Translations under genes and position numbers: made by a program
The notes under the pieces: generated by a model
Database searches by the model: none
The model's input: the letters and a program-made list of their open reading frames with translations, nothing else
Told to the model about the DNA's origin: nothing
Assembly: GCA_024409235.1 (NCBI GenBank)
Contig: JAKSUA010000011.1
Location: 16,324 to 80,323 of the forward strand
DNA from: Bacteroidales bacterium
Lineage (GTDB): Bacteria; Bacteroidota; Bacteroidia; Bacteroidales; UBA1715
DNA length: 64,000 bases
Direction of reading: 5' to 3'
Part shown: piece after piece, positions 1 through 9,023 of the stretch
How the letters are laid out: each line of letters opens with the position of its first letter
Position numbering within the stretch: position 1 is the stretch's first letter

Positions 1-2533
1 AGTTCGTAGCCGACCAATCCGAAGGATTTATATAACCAAAAACACGCAAAGGCTCTGCTCCACCACGGTGAACACGTGCACCCATTCCATAGTAATTACT
101 GATATGTCCTGTACTTGTAACCAAAAGTGGTGCAAATTGCAAAAGCAATCGTTGATTCCATTTTCCGTATTCATCACTACCTTCCACAACCGTTTCATGA
201 CTTACCGAAATTTTATCATTTTCGGAACGTTTACCTTCGTACACTGCCGTGTACCAATTCCATCCTGCTCTACCATTTGCTGCAAGTTGTTTCATACTTG
301 CGTCATACATATAGTAGGCTATTCGATAATTGCCATAATTGATGTAAGGCTCAATAGCATCATTATAAAGACGAAAACGAAGCCACATTTGCGAACCGCC
401 ATTTTTTACAGCATTTGAAACAGCAACCCCAACACGTGGACGACCACCATCAAGCCATCCTGCCTCCGAAGAGTTTTCAAAACTAATTGTATAGTTTACA
501 ACAGCACCTGGATTAGCTTGCTCGCGATCAGCTGTTTTTTCAATTATCAACGAACGCTTGATTACATCCACACAGTTTCGCTGCATTGTTGGTGTTATCG
601 CGTTTGGATATTCGTTCGATGTCCAACCTAAGCCATTAGAACAAGTAATATCGGCAGTTGTACAATAACGACCTGATGCACTCGGTCCAATCTTTACAGA
701 GTAAGAAACACGTCCTTTTGTAACATCCACAGAAGCATCTTTCACTCCAGGGACATTTCCTATTTCCCATGTAACAGTATGATTTTTTGCATTATAAACA
801 CCTCCATTCGTTGCACTTACGAAAATAAAATCTTTGGGTACATTTTCTACAATCTTTACATCGGTTGCATCTACCGAACCATAGTTTCGATAATCAAGAT
901 GGTACGTAAGCTCGTCACCAGTGTATGCACAGGAAACACTATCTTCCACTACACGATAAATCTTCATATTTGCTTGCGGAACCATTTTGCTTGGTGCTTG
1001 GTGGTTACCTGTTGCAATCAACATACCCAACAAACGGAAAAATCCATGGAAATATACTGGTACGCTACTTAAATATCCATCTCCACCAGTTTTTACATCC
1101 CACTCAATGTTACATTGACGATACAATTGACCAAGCAATTCCAAATCTTGAGCTGCAACAGCCGACGGAGTACCACAGGCAGGGACCCAGTTCAGTGTAA
1201 ATGCTGATTTTACTGAAGTTCCATCGGGATTGATGTCCCATTGCAAAGTAGATGGACCTTTGTATGTAACATCAGGTCCACCACCATATTTTGTACAGGC
1301 ACAGCCTTTCCCCCAATCCTGCGGACTACTCATATACCCGCTGAATTGTTTTGCTGCATTTAACTCATACGAATTTCCTCCATCAACAACTTTGTGCGTT
1401 GTAGGATTCCAAGAATATGTTGGATTTCCATGCCAAACATAGTTCAATGCCGTACGCCATGGAGATCGAAATCGTCCACCCTGATTACCAGCTTCCATTG
1501 TAACCACATTTGCATTACTTACTGATGCCATTTCACCAAGGAATATATTTGTAGACGATTGTCCTACCCAATTTCCAACCATCCAGTCACCCGAAGCTTC
1601 TGCACGACGATATTGTTCGCGTTCCCATGCCGGAGAATAGTCAAGGTCCAACTTCTGAAGTAAATCATAAAATTCGCGAAAATACCCAGTTGCCAAATAG
1701 TCTGTATGCATTTGTTGCGGACCTCCATATTCTGGATATTTCTGTATACCATTTTCCACATAATAATTCGCTGCCTGCGAAGCCCAACCCGTAATTTCTG
1801 TCCAGGTATCACCGTTTTTCATATAACCATCAAAACCAACTTCACCGGTATTGTTTCGTTGTGGATTTTCTGTTGGGAAACGAGTACTCATAGCCACTAA
1901 ACCACGAATAACATCAATCATTTCCTTTCTGTACGAAATCATATTGCCTTTGGAATCCTTTACTCCCATATCGTCACCCCACTGCATCCAAGCAACATAA
2001 AGGGCAAGAGCAATATCTACATCACCATCGGTTGCCGAATTTGCATTGTCTTTCAATGCATAATCGCCGTATGCATAGTTTGGTTCTAAAACAACGCCAT
2101 CAATGTAACGTGGTTGCTTTACACGAGCTTTGTCGTGCACACACATCCAAAGACCATCAAAAGATGTCTTATCTCCCATAAGTGCAGCAGCTAAAAGCGA
2201 ATACCCGTCACCTTCACGACAATCGTATGGACATCCAATGTTTCCTCGAATATATTTTACTCCATTTACAACATCACCAGTATACGTCCACTCATTTGCG
2301 AAAATCTGATAGGCATCACGAATATCTTGTTCCATTTCGGCATGTACAACACCTTCAGGGTTTTGTGTTCCTAAGTTTTCAAGCTTATGGGATGTACCCC
2401 ATGAATAATCTAAAAATTGAGGGAATGGGAAATTAGGATTTCCTGAATTTATATGAACCGTTACCTCATTTTGCGCACCTACAGTTAATGCCAATAAAAT
2501 AAAACCGAAAAATACTATTATTTTATGTCTCAT
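1..2533 (-). CDS. Secreted GH8-family glycanase with DUF11-like domain (3' end outside window)
   Basis: Reading from the ATG at 2533, the frame stays open to the window edge (about 844 codons), so the C-terminus is missing. An N-terminal signal peptide ends near VGAQ (residue 21). The next ~500 residues look like glycoside hydrolase family 8. REGDGYSLL near residue 106 fits the general-acid segment (S/R-E-G-x-G-Y) and SATDGDVDIA near 166 fits the conserved A-T-D-x-D-x-x-I-A segment. A DUF11-type beta-sandwich follows, with GDELTYHLDYRNYG and then VTWEIGNVPG. GH8 enzymes hydrolyse beta-1,4-glucans, xylan, chitosan or mixed-link glucans, and the substrate cannot be read from the sequence. A T9SS sorting domain could lie in the missing part. 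The family call is by motif recognition, with no alignment run. Confidence 0.82.
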   Translation of the reverse strand, partial: MRHKIIVFFGFILLALTVGAQNEVTVHINSGNPNFPFPQFLDYSWGTSHKLENLGTQNPEGVVHAEMEQDIRDAYQIFANEWTYTGDVVNGVKYIRGNIGCPYDCREGDGYSLLAAALMGDKTSFDGLWMCVHDKARVKQPRYIDGVVLEPNYAYGDYALKDNANSATDGDVDIALALYVAWMQWGDDMGVKDSKGNMISYRKEMIDVIRGLVAMSTRFPTENPQRNNTGEVGFDGYMKNGDTWTEITGWASQAANYYVENGIQKYPEYGGPQQMHTDYLATGYFREFYDLLQKLDLDYSPAWEREQYRRAEASGDWMVGNWVGQSSTNIFLGEMASVSNANVVTMEAGNQGGRFRSPWRTALNYVWHGNPTYSWNPTTHKVVDGGNSYELNAAKQFSGYMSSPQDWGKGCACTKYGGGPDVTYKGPSTLQWDINPDGTSVKSAFTLNWVPACGTPSAVAAQDLELLGQLYRQCNIEWDVKTGGDGYLSSVPVYFHGFFRLLGMLIATGNHQAPSKMVPQANMKIYRVVEDSVSCAYTGDELTYHLDYRNYGSVDATDVKIVENVPKDFIFVSATNGGVYNAKNHTVTWEIGNVPGVKDASVDVTKGRVSYSVKIGPSASGRYCTTADITCSNGLGWTSNEYPNAITPTMQRNCVDVIKRSLIIEKTADREQANPGAVVNYTISFENSSEAGWLDGGRPRVGVAVSNAVKNGGSQMWLRFRLYNDAIEPYINYGNYRIAYYMYDASMKQLAANGRAGWNWYTAVYEGKRSENDKISVSHETVVEGSDEYGKWNQRLLLQFAPLLVTSTGHISNYYGMGARVHRGGAEPLRVFGYINPSDWSATN

Positions 2534-3002
2534 TTCTTTAATATTTCTTTGTCCCAAAAGACAACTTTCTTAAACAAAAGGTTACTCGTTTTTAGTTTCA
2601 AAATAAAGTTCAAAATTATAAAATTAGCTGTATTTATACAAATAAAAAACACTTTGGATTTTACAGATAAAACAAAAACATCTACTATCATCTTACAATC
2701 TTATTTTTTACTATTTTTTCTCTTTAAAAAAGATTATCCCAGCTTCAACAATGATTGATTTATCTACTCTCTCAAAAGAACTTATTTGCGAGATTTAAAG
2801 CAAACCGTACGGATAAAAAAATTATTCTTTTATCATTTTTAACAAATTCCATTCTTTTGTTCCTTGATTCAAATAAATAAACTATTTTCGCCGACGCTTT
2901 TAGGGAAGCACCTAAAAAATCTATACTTAACTCTATTTCGTATAGAATAAATTCATTATAAAAAAAGAATAGATACTTTCGCACCGAAAATCTAAATTTA
3001 AT
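2534..3002. other. 469-bp AT-rich divergent intergenic region
   Basis: This region separates the leftward GH8 gene from the rightward efflux operon. It is very A/T rich and I see no credible coding frame. The only secondary structure noticed is a short inverted repeat, TTTTAGG/CCTAAAA, at 2898-2917. A possible -7 element for the efflux operon lies at 2974-2981. No convincing promoter was found for the GH8 gene. Confidence 0.5.
2974..2981 (+). promoter_or_regulatory. Possible -7 element of the efflux operon
   Basis: TACTTTCG differs by one base from the Bacteroidota -7 consensus TAnnTTTG and ends 21 bases before the tolC-like ATG. No clear TTTG -33 element stands at 19-21 bases upstream, so this is only a candidate. 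Confidence 0.35.
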
Positions 3003-4292
3003 ATGAAAAGAATATCACTACTTGTAACAGTGTTTTTGAGTATTCTTAGCATTGGATTCGCCCAAGAAGATGAAAAGAGTCTTTCTCTTTCGTTGGAAGA
3101 GGCTCGCCAGTATGCGGTAGAACACAACAAAACTCTTCAAAATGCTTCGCTTGATGTACAAATTGCCGAAGCAAATCGTTGGCAGACAATTTCAACCATG
3201 TTGCCACAAGTAAGCGCATCGTATGACTATAACAATATGTGCGGTTACGAAATGGAGATGATGGGAATGAAAATAGCCATGCCACCATATAGTACACTTG
3301 GTTTAACTGCTTCTATTGCATTGACAGGTTCGCAAATAGTGGGCTTGCAAATGCAAAAAATAGCATTAGATATGTCCGAGATTTCATTGAAGAAAAGCGA
3401 ACAGGATATTCGTTCTAGTGTAACGACAATTTATATGTCGATTCTTGCTATGGAATCAACTGTTAATTTGCTAGATCAAAACTTGGAAAACTTGAAGAAA
3501 TTGCACGAAATGACAGAAAAGTCTGTTGTGATTGGTGTTGCAGAGCAAACTTCTGCAGATCAGTTGTTAGTGCAGGTTGCAACGATGCAGACAAGCATCA
3601 ATTCAACAAAACGTTCTCTTGAAATGTTGTACAATTCTTTGATATTGCAATTAGGTTGTGACGTAAATATAAAATTGGTGTTGACAGACAAAGTAGACAA
3701 TCTATTGAATGTAGAAGAAACAATGAGTTTGTTGAATACTCAATTTGATTTGGAAAATAATTACAATTATCAATTGTTAAACAAGAACTTAGAATTATCA
3801 AAGAAACAAGTTCTTGCAGAAGAAGTTGCTTTTGCTCCAACTATTAGTGCTTATTATCAATATAGCAATAAACATTATTTCAGCGATGAAAAAACTATGG
3901 ATATGACTCCTCCTAATGTTGTTGGCGCTTCTGTTAGTATTCCATTATGGAAAAGCTGGCAAAGAATGAGCAATATAAAAGAGGCAAAAATTTCATATAA
4001 TAAGACTGCAAACACATTGGAGACATCGAAAGATGGATTATTGGTACAGGATAAACAACTTCGTTACAATCTAACTTCGGCTTACGAAACATATCAAACA
4101 CAAGAAAGTAACTTGGATGTAACCAAACGCGTTTTTGAAAACATCTCTATCAAGTTTGAATATGGAACAGCTTCAAGTTTGGAAGTGACAAATGCGAGCA
4201 CAAATTTGGTGTCGGCTCAAAGCAGTTACATTAACGCGATGTTGCAGTTAATCAATGCAAAGGTTGAATTGGAAAACCTTTTGAATAAATAA
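3003..4292 (+). CDS. TolC-family outer membrane efflux protein
   Basis: A 429-residue protein with a signal peptide (MKRISLLVTVFLSILSIGFAQ). Two long helical halves follow, the usual TolC/OEP duplication: LSLEEARQYAVEHNKTLQNA opens the first, and a repeat of the same kind appears around residues 240-420 ending ATNLVSAQSSYINAMLQ. It should form the trimeric outer membrane duct of a tripartite pump. It is the first gene of a three-gene operon, with a 33-bp gap to the adaptor gene. The length is normal for Bacteroidota TolC homologues. Substrate unknown. The ATG has an A/T-rich leader with no Shine-Dalgarno sequence, as is normal in this phylum. Confidence 0.9.
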   Translation: MKRISLLVTVFLSILSIGFAQEDEKSLSLSLEEARQYAVEHNKTLQNASLDVQIAEANRWQTISTMLPQVSASYDYNNMCGYEMEMMGMKIAMPPYSTLGLTASIALTGSQIVGLQMQKIALDMSEISLKKSEQDIRSSVTTIYMSILAMESTVNLLDQNLENLKKLHEMTEKSVVIGVAEQTSADQLLVQVATMQTSINSTKRSLEMLYNSLILQLGCDVNIKLVLTDKVDNLLNVEETMSLLNTQFDLENNYNYQLLNKNLELSKKQVLAEEVAFAPTISAYYQYSNKHYFSDEKTMDMTPPNVVGASVSIPLWKSWQRMSNIKEAKISYNKTANTLETSKDGLLVQDKQLRYNLTSAYETYQTQESNLDVTKRVFENISIKFEYGTASSLEVTNASTNLVSAQSSYINAMLQLINAKVELENLLNK

Positions 4293-4325
4293 AATTGGTA
4301 AGAAATATAGGTAAACAGAATAGAT

Positions 4326-5354
4326 ATGAAAAAGATTTTAGTAAACACAGTATTTGCAATTATTGCTATGAGCATGGTTGGTTGCGGAAACAAGTCTGAA
4401 AATAGCGAAACAGGAACTACGGATTCGGTTTCTACGACAGAATTGGTGAAAGTAACTGTTATGGAAGAAACTTCGATTGCTAAAAGTTTGGACCTTACAA
4501 CTACGCTTGAAGGATATGAAACAATGAATATTGCCCCTTCTGTAACAGGTAATATAGAGAAAATTCATGTTGAAGTAGGTAGCAAAGTTGTTCGTGGACA
4601 AAGTCTTGTTACTATGGATCAACAACAATATATCAATGCAAAATTAACAATGAGTAATTTGGAAACAGAAATGAAACGTGTTCAGGCATTGAAAGAAACA
4701 GGTAATGTTACTCAACAAGTGTATGATCAAACAAAATTAGGTTACGATCAAGCAAAACAAGCACTTGAATTCTTAACAAAAAACACTTTTGTAAAAGCCG
4801 ATTTTGCAGGTGTTATTTCTGCAAAAAATTATGAAAATGGTGAAATGTATGCCGGCGCTCCAATTCTTGTGTTGACTCAAATAAAGACTTTGAAAGCTTT
4901 TGTAAATGTCCCTGAAACATATTTCTCAATGGTAAAGGAGGGAATGAAGGTTGATGTTATTTCCGACATCTATCCTGATAAAACATTTGAAGGTGTTGTA
5001 GAAATTATTTATCCAACACTTGATGCAACAACTCACACATTTAAGGTAAAAATTAAAATCCCTAACGATGACGAAGTTCTTCGTCCAGGTATGTATTCTC
5101 ATACAAAATTGGCGTTAGGTGAAATGAATGCAATCGTAGTTCCTTACCAAGCAGTATTGAAATTGCAAGGTTCTAACGATCGTTATGTATTCGTAAACGA
5201 GAATGGCGTAGCAAAACGTGTTGCTGTAGAATTAGGTCAACGTTTTGACGATAAGATTGAAGTTATCTCTACTGAATTATCAAAAGGTATGCAGTTGATC
5301 ACAACTGGTCAATCTCGTTTGAATGATGGCGTTGCTATAGAAATTGCTGAATAA
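4326..5354 (+). CDS. RND efflux periplasmic adaptor (membrane fusion) lipoprotein
   Basis: A 342-residue HlyD/AcrA-type adaptor. It starts with a lipoprotein signal whose lipobox is SMVGC (Cys near residue 20). A split biotinyl-lipoyl domain flanks a short alpha-hairpin: GNIEKIHVEVGSKVVRGQSL about residues 78-97 and FVKADFAGVISAKNYENGEM about 156-175. Beta-barrel and membrane-proximal domains follow (LRPGMYSHTKLALGE). It bridges the outer membrane duct and the inner membrane pump encoded on either side. The gap to the pump gene is 19 bp. The family assignment is secure; the substrate is not. Confidence 0.92.
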   Translation: MKKILVNTVFAIIAMSMVGCGNKSENSETGTTDSVSTTELVKVTVMEETSIAKSLDLTTTLEGYETMNIAPSVTGNIEKIHVEVGSKVVRGQSLVTMDQQQYINAKLTMSNLETEMKRVQALKETGNVTQQVYDQTKLGYDQAKQALEFLTKNTFVKADFAGVISAKNYENGEMYAGAPILVLTQIKTLKAFVNVPETYFSMVKEGMKVDVISDIYPDKTFEGVVEIIYPTLDATTHTFKVKIKIPNDDEVLRPGMYSHTKLALGEMNAIVVPYQAVLKLQGSNDRYVFVNENGVAKRVAVELGQRFDDKIEVISTELSKGMQLITTGQSRLNDGVAIEIAE

Positions 5355-5373
5355 TCTGTAAAATGTAAGGACT

Positions 5374-8300
5374 ATGATTTACAAGACCGCCATAAATAAA
5401 CCAGTTACCACAGCATTGATTTTCGTTGCTGTGATGATTTTAGGTGTATTTTCTTTTAAAAAATTACCTATCGATCAGTTCCCAGAAATTGAACCTCCTT
5501 ATGTTACAGTAATGACAGCATATCCAGGTGCCAATGCTTCTGAAATTGAAACAAACGTAACTAAGGTTATCGAAAATGCCTTGAACTCTGTTGATGGTTT
5601 GAAGGATTTGCATTCAAATTCAAAGGATAATATCTCTGTTGTTACTATGGAATTTGAATGGGGTTCTAACATCGATGAAACCATGAACGATATTCGTTCG
5701 TATGTTGACTTGGTATACGATAATCTACCTGATGGTGTGGGCCGTCCAACTATCTTGAAATTGAATTCAAGTGCAATGCCTATCATTGTGTATGGTTTCA
5801 CTGCAAGTGAAAGTTATTCTGGTTTGGACAAAATCTTGGAAGATAAGGTTACAAACGTGTTGAACCGTATCGATGGTATTGGTAACTTGACAATCTCTGG
5901 TGCTCCAGATCGATATATTTATATTGACCTGGATCCAAATCAACTTGATGCGTATCATTTAAGTGTTGAGGCTGTTGGTAATGCAATTAGTACTAACAAC
6001 TTTAACTTGGCTTCTGGTACTGTTAAAATGGGTAAGGAACAATATCAACTTCGTGTTGAAAGTGAATATAAAGAAAGTTCTGAAATTAACGATGTTGTAG
6101 TCATGACAACTCCTGATGGAAAACAAGTGTTTGTTCGTGATTTGGCAACAGTTCGTGATACTATTAAAGATGTTACTTTGGATGAAAAAATTGACGGTCG
6201 TGATGCTGCTCGTTTGATTATTTCAAAGCAAACAGGTGCAAATACGGTTGAAATATGTCGTCAAGTACGTAAGCAAATGGAGAAAATCAAGAAAACTCTT
6301 CCTCCTGATGTGAACGTAATCTTAATCCGTGATGGTTCTGAAGAAATTGAAAATGCAATTAATTCTTTGGAAGAATCGGTAATGTACGCGTTATTATTCG
6401 TGGTATTAGTTGTATGGTTCTTCTTGGGTAATTGGCGTACGACTATTATTATTGGTGTGACTATTCCGATTGCATTGGTAACGGCATTCATTTATTTGCT
6501 TGCAACTGGAAGTTCGTTGAACATCATTTCGTTGGCTTCTCTTTCTATTGCCATCGGTATGGTTGTGGATGATGCCATTGTGGTCTTGGAAAATATTTCA
6601 AAACATATCGATCGTGGCGCCAGTCCGCGTGAGGCTTCTATTTATGCAACCAATGAGGTATGGACTTCGGTTATTGCAACAACATTGGTAATTGTTGTGG
6701 TATTCGTTCCTCTTACATTCTTAACTGGTATCGCAGGTATTATGTTTAAGGAACTTGGTTGGATTGTAACTATCGTTGTTTGTACATCTACAACAGTTGC
6801 AATTTCTTTAACGCCGATGATGTCTTCTAAGTTATTGAAAGGTAAACCAGTTTACTTATCTGTTGCTGAAAGAATCGAAGCCGAAAAGAAACAAGCTGAA
6901 AAGAATACAAAATCATTGTGGGGTAAAATTAATGCAATGTTCGAAGCTATTGAAGCTTGGTATGCACGTGTTCTTCGTGTTTGTTTGAACCATAAAAAGA
7001 CTACAATTTTTGTGTCTATTCTTTTGTTTGTCATCTCTATGTTGCCTATGGCTATGGGTAAGATTGGTATGGACTTTATGAAAGAACAAGATAATGGTCA
7101 GTTCTCTTTAACAATAGAGTTACAACGTGGTACTCGTTTGGAAGAAACTATGGCAACAGCACGTAAGGCTGAAGCAACTATCCGAGAAGTTATCGGTGAA
7201 GATTTGATTTTGATTGCAACTTCAACAGGTTCTAACGACGACGGTGGTCTTTCGGCATTGTTCTCTTCTACCGATAATATTACTATTAGTATGACGGTAA
7301 GAACTACAAAGAAATATGCTCGTAAAACTGATAGAACTATCTTCGATATGCAGGAACAAGTTCGTCAGGCTATGAAGAAATATCCAGAGATAATCAACTG
7401 TATCGTTGGCTCAAGCGGTATGGGTATGGGCGGAAACTCTATCGATGTCGAAATTTATGGTTATGATTTCGACAAAACCATGAATACGGCATTGGCACTT
7501 AAAAATTCATTGAAAAATGTTGAAGGTGCTCGTGACGTTAAAATTGACCGTAAGGAAGACCGTGCAGAGTTACAGATTATCTTCGATAAAGAAAAAATAG
7601 CTCGTCTTGGTTTGAACTCAACAACTGCTGCAGCTTATGTTCGTTATAGAATTTATGGTATGACTGCAGGATATTTCCGAGAAGATGGTGAAGAATACGA
7701 TATCGTTGTTCGTTTGAAAGAAGAATATCGTAGTAGTATTTCTGATATAGAAAATCTTTCATTTATGACTGCAACTGGTCAACAAGTTAAATTGAAAGAA
7801 ATTGCAGAAATCAAAGAATATTGGTGTCCTCCAGAAATTGCAAGAAAGAACCGTCAACGTATCGTTACAGTATCGGTAACTCCATACCAAACATCTTTGA
7901 GTGAGTTGGCACAAGGTATCCAAGCTGTAATCGATAAGATGGATGTACCACAAGGGGTGTCTTTGAATGTAGGTGGTAGTTATGAAGATCAACAAGAGTC
8001 ATTTGGTGACATGGGAATGTTGGCATTGTTGATACTTTTATTGGTGTACATCGTAATGGCATCTCAATTCGAATCGTTCTCAAAACCATTCTTAATTATG
8101 ATGGCCGTTCCTTTCGCTCTATCAGGTGTTGTTCTTGCACTTCTTGTTACAGGTGAAAACTTGGATATGGTTGGCGCACTTGGTATAGTCTTATTGATTG
8201 GTATTGTTGTGAAGAACGGTATCGTGCTTGTTGACTATATCAATTTGATGCGTGAACGTGGTTACGAAATGAACGAAGCTATCGCTTTGTCTGGTCAATC

Positions 8301-8580
8301 TCGTATGCGTCCGGTATTGATGACTGCTTTCACAACTGTACTTGGTATGGTGCCAATGGCATTGAGCCGTAGTGAAGGTTCTGAACTTTGGAATACAATG
8401 GGATATGTGGTAATTGGTGGTTTGACAGTTTCAACATTGGTTACATTGATTATCGTTCCTGTATTGTATGGCGTCATGGCAAAACATGGTGAACAAGACA
8501 AAGAAGCAGAAGTTCGTAAATCATTCGTATTCATGAATATCGAATTAGAAGAAGAAAATAATAATCAAAATCAAAACTAA
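5374..8580 (+). CDS. RND-family inner membrane efflux transporter (AcrB/HAE1-like)
   Basis: A 1068-residue proton-driven pump with the usual internal duplication: 12 predicted membrane helices and two large periplasmic loops. Proton-relay residues are visible as the aspartate pair in GMVVDDAIVVLEN (D399, D400) in helix 4 and the lysine in IVVKNGIVLVDY (K947) in helix 10. The N-terminus INKPVTTALIFVAVMILG and the motif LPIDQFPEIEPPYVTV are typical of the hydrophobe/amphiphile efflux branch, not the heavy-metal branch, which carries a charged helix-4 motif. It exports toxic compounds from the periplasm or membrane. No dedicated regulator gene adjoins the operon. Confidence 0.95.
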   Translation: MIYKTAINKPVTTALIFVAVMILGVFSFKKLPIDQFPEIEPPYVTVMTAYPGANASEIETNVTKVIENALNSVDGLKDLHSNSKDNISVVTMEFEWGSNIDETMNDIRSYVDLVYDNLPDGVGRPTILKLNSSAMPIIVYGFTASESYSGLDKILEDKVTNVLNRIDGIGNLTISGAPDRYIYIDLDPNQLDAYHLSVEAVGNAISTNNFNLASGTVKMGKEQYQLRVESEYKESSEINDVVVMTTPDGKQVFVRDLATVRDTIKDVTLDEKIDGRDAARLIISKQTGANTVEICRQVRKQMEKIKKTLPPDVNVILIRDGSEEIENAINSLEESVMYALLFVVLVVWFFLGNWRTTIIIGVTIPIALVTAFIYLLATGSSLNIISLASLSIAIGMVVDDAIVVLENISKHIDRGASPREASIYATNEVWTSVIATTLVIVVVFVPLTFLTGIAGIMFKELGWIVTIVVCTSTTVAISLTPMMSSKLLKGKPVYLSVAERIEAEKKQAEKNTKSLWGKINAMFEAIEAWYARVLRVCLNHKKTTIFVSILLFVISMLPMAMGKIGMDFMKEQDNGQFSLTIELQRGTRLEETMATARKAEATIREVIGEDLILIATSTGSNDDGGLSALFSSTDNITISMTVRTTKKYARKTDRTIFDMQEQVRQAMKKYPEIINCIVGSSGMGMGGNSIDVEIYGYDFDKTMNTALALKNSLKNVEGARDVKIDRKEDRAELQIIFDKEKIARLGLNSTTAAAYVRYRIYGMTAGYFREDGEEYDIVVRLKEEYRSSISDIENLSFMTATGQQVKLKEIAEIKEYWCPPEIARKNRQRIVTVSVTPYQTSLSELAQGIQAVIDKMDVPQGVSLNVGGSYEDQQESFGDMGMLALLILLLVYIVMASQFESFSKPFLIMMAVPFALSGVVLALLVTGENLDMVGALGIVLLIGIVVKNGIVLVDYINLMRERGYEMNEAIALSGQSRMRPVLMTAFTTVLGMVPMALSRSEGSELWNTMGYVVIGGLTVSTLVTLIIVPVLYGVMAKHGEQDKEAEVRKSFVFMNIELEEENNNQNQN

Positions 8581-8588
8581 ATTGCCGA

Positions 8589-8643
8589 TTGACAATTGGG
8601 GAACTTCCTCAATTGTCAATTATCAATTGTCAATTATCAATTA
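8589..8643. repeat. Hairpin plus tandem 14-mer repeat between the RND gene and PII-like gene
   Basis: TTGACAATTG (8589-8598) is exactly inverted as CAATTGTCAA (8610-8619). The right arm merges into 2.5 tandem copies of TCAATTGTCAATTA (8609-8622, 8623-8636, partial to 8643), ending two bases before the next ATG. It could fold as an RNA hairpin after the pump stop codon. Its purpose is unknown. Confidence 0.8.
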
Positions 8644-8645
8644 TT

Positions 8646-8939
8646 ATGAAAGCGGTATTTATTACATTTAATCAAGCAAACACAGAACGTGTTGAATATA
8701 TATTGGATTCATTGAATGTTCGTGGATTCACATTTTGGGAAGATGTGCAAGGTCGTGGTTCAAAAACAGGTGACCCACATCGTGGTACCCATACTTGGCC
8801 GGAAATGAACTCGGCTGTAATTTCAATTGTAGAAGATGACCAAGTTGAGCCAATTCTTACATTGGTAAAGAAACTTGACAAACGAAATACTGATGTGGGT
8901 ATTCGTGCTTTTGTTTGGAATGTGGAACAAACAGTGTAG
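8646..8939 (+). CDS. Small PII-like (ferredoxin-fold) protein following RND pump
   Basis: A 97-residue protein, MKAVFITFNQANTERVEYIL..., ending GIRAFVWNVEQTV. The size and beta-alpha-beta layout resemble the PII/CutA-like superfamily proteins often found next to RND efflux genes in Bacteroidota. The segment EDVQGRGSKTGDPHRGTHTW sits where the T-loop would be. I place the start at 8646. A longer frame from 8589 would translate the hairpin and tandem repeat, which is not credible. It probably belongs to the efflux operon and may be a sensor or modulator of the pump, but this is inference from position. A strong terminator follows. Confidence 0.75.
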   Translation: MKAVFITFNQANTERVEYILDSLNVRGFTFWEDVQGRGSKTGDPHRGTHTWPEMNSAVISIVEDDQVEPILTLVKKLDKRNTDVGIRAFVWNVEQTV

Positions 8940-8948
8940 TGTGTTATT

Positions 8949-8979
8949 CCCTATTGGTTTTCCAATAGGGATTTTTTTT
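8949..8979 (+). terminator. Rho-independent terminator of the efflux operon
   Basis: Perfect 9-bp stem CCCTATTGG/CCAATAGGG with a TTTT loop, followed by A and eight T. It lies ten bases after the PII-like stop codon. Confidence 0.9.
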
Positions 8980-9023
8980 GAAACGCGCCTTGTCGTTTCT
9001 TTGGTATTTCTCTTATTATTTGT

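Noticed and set aside
68..1442. Several plus-strand open frames of 70-116 codons
   Set aside because: The minus strand is continuously open with recognisable GH8 and DUF11 sequence, so these are mirror frames.
8609..8643. CRISPR-like or phage attachment repeat
   Set aside because: The copies are 14 bp, directly abutting with no spacers, and no cas, integrase or tRNA end is nearby.
8589..8645. Longer start for the PII-like gene
   Set aside because: It would translate the hairpin and tandem repeat into the sequence QLSIINCQLSII, which is repeat-derived.
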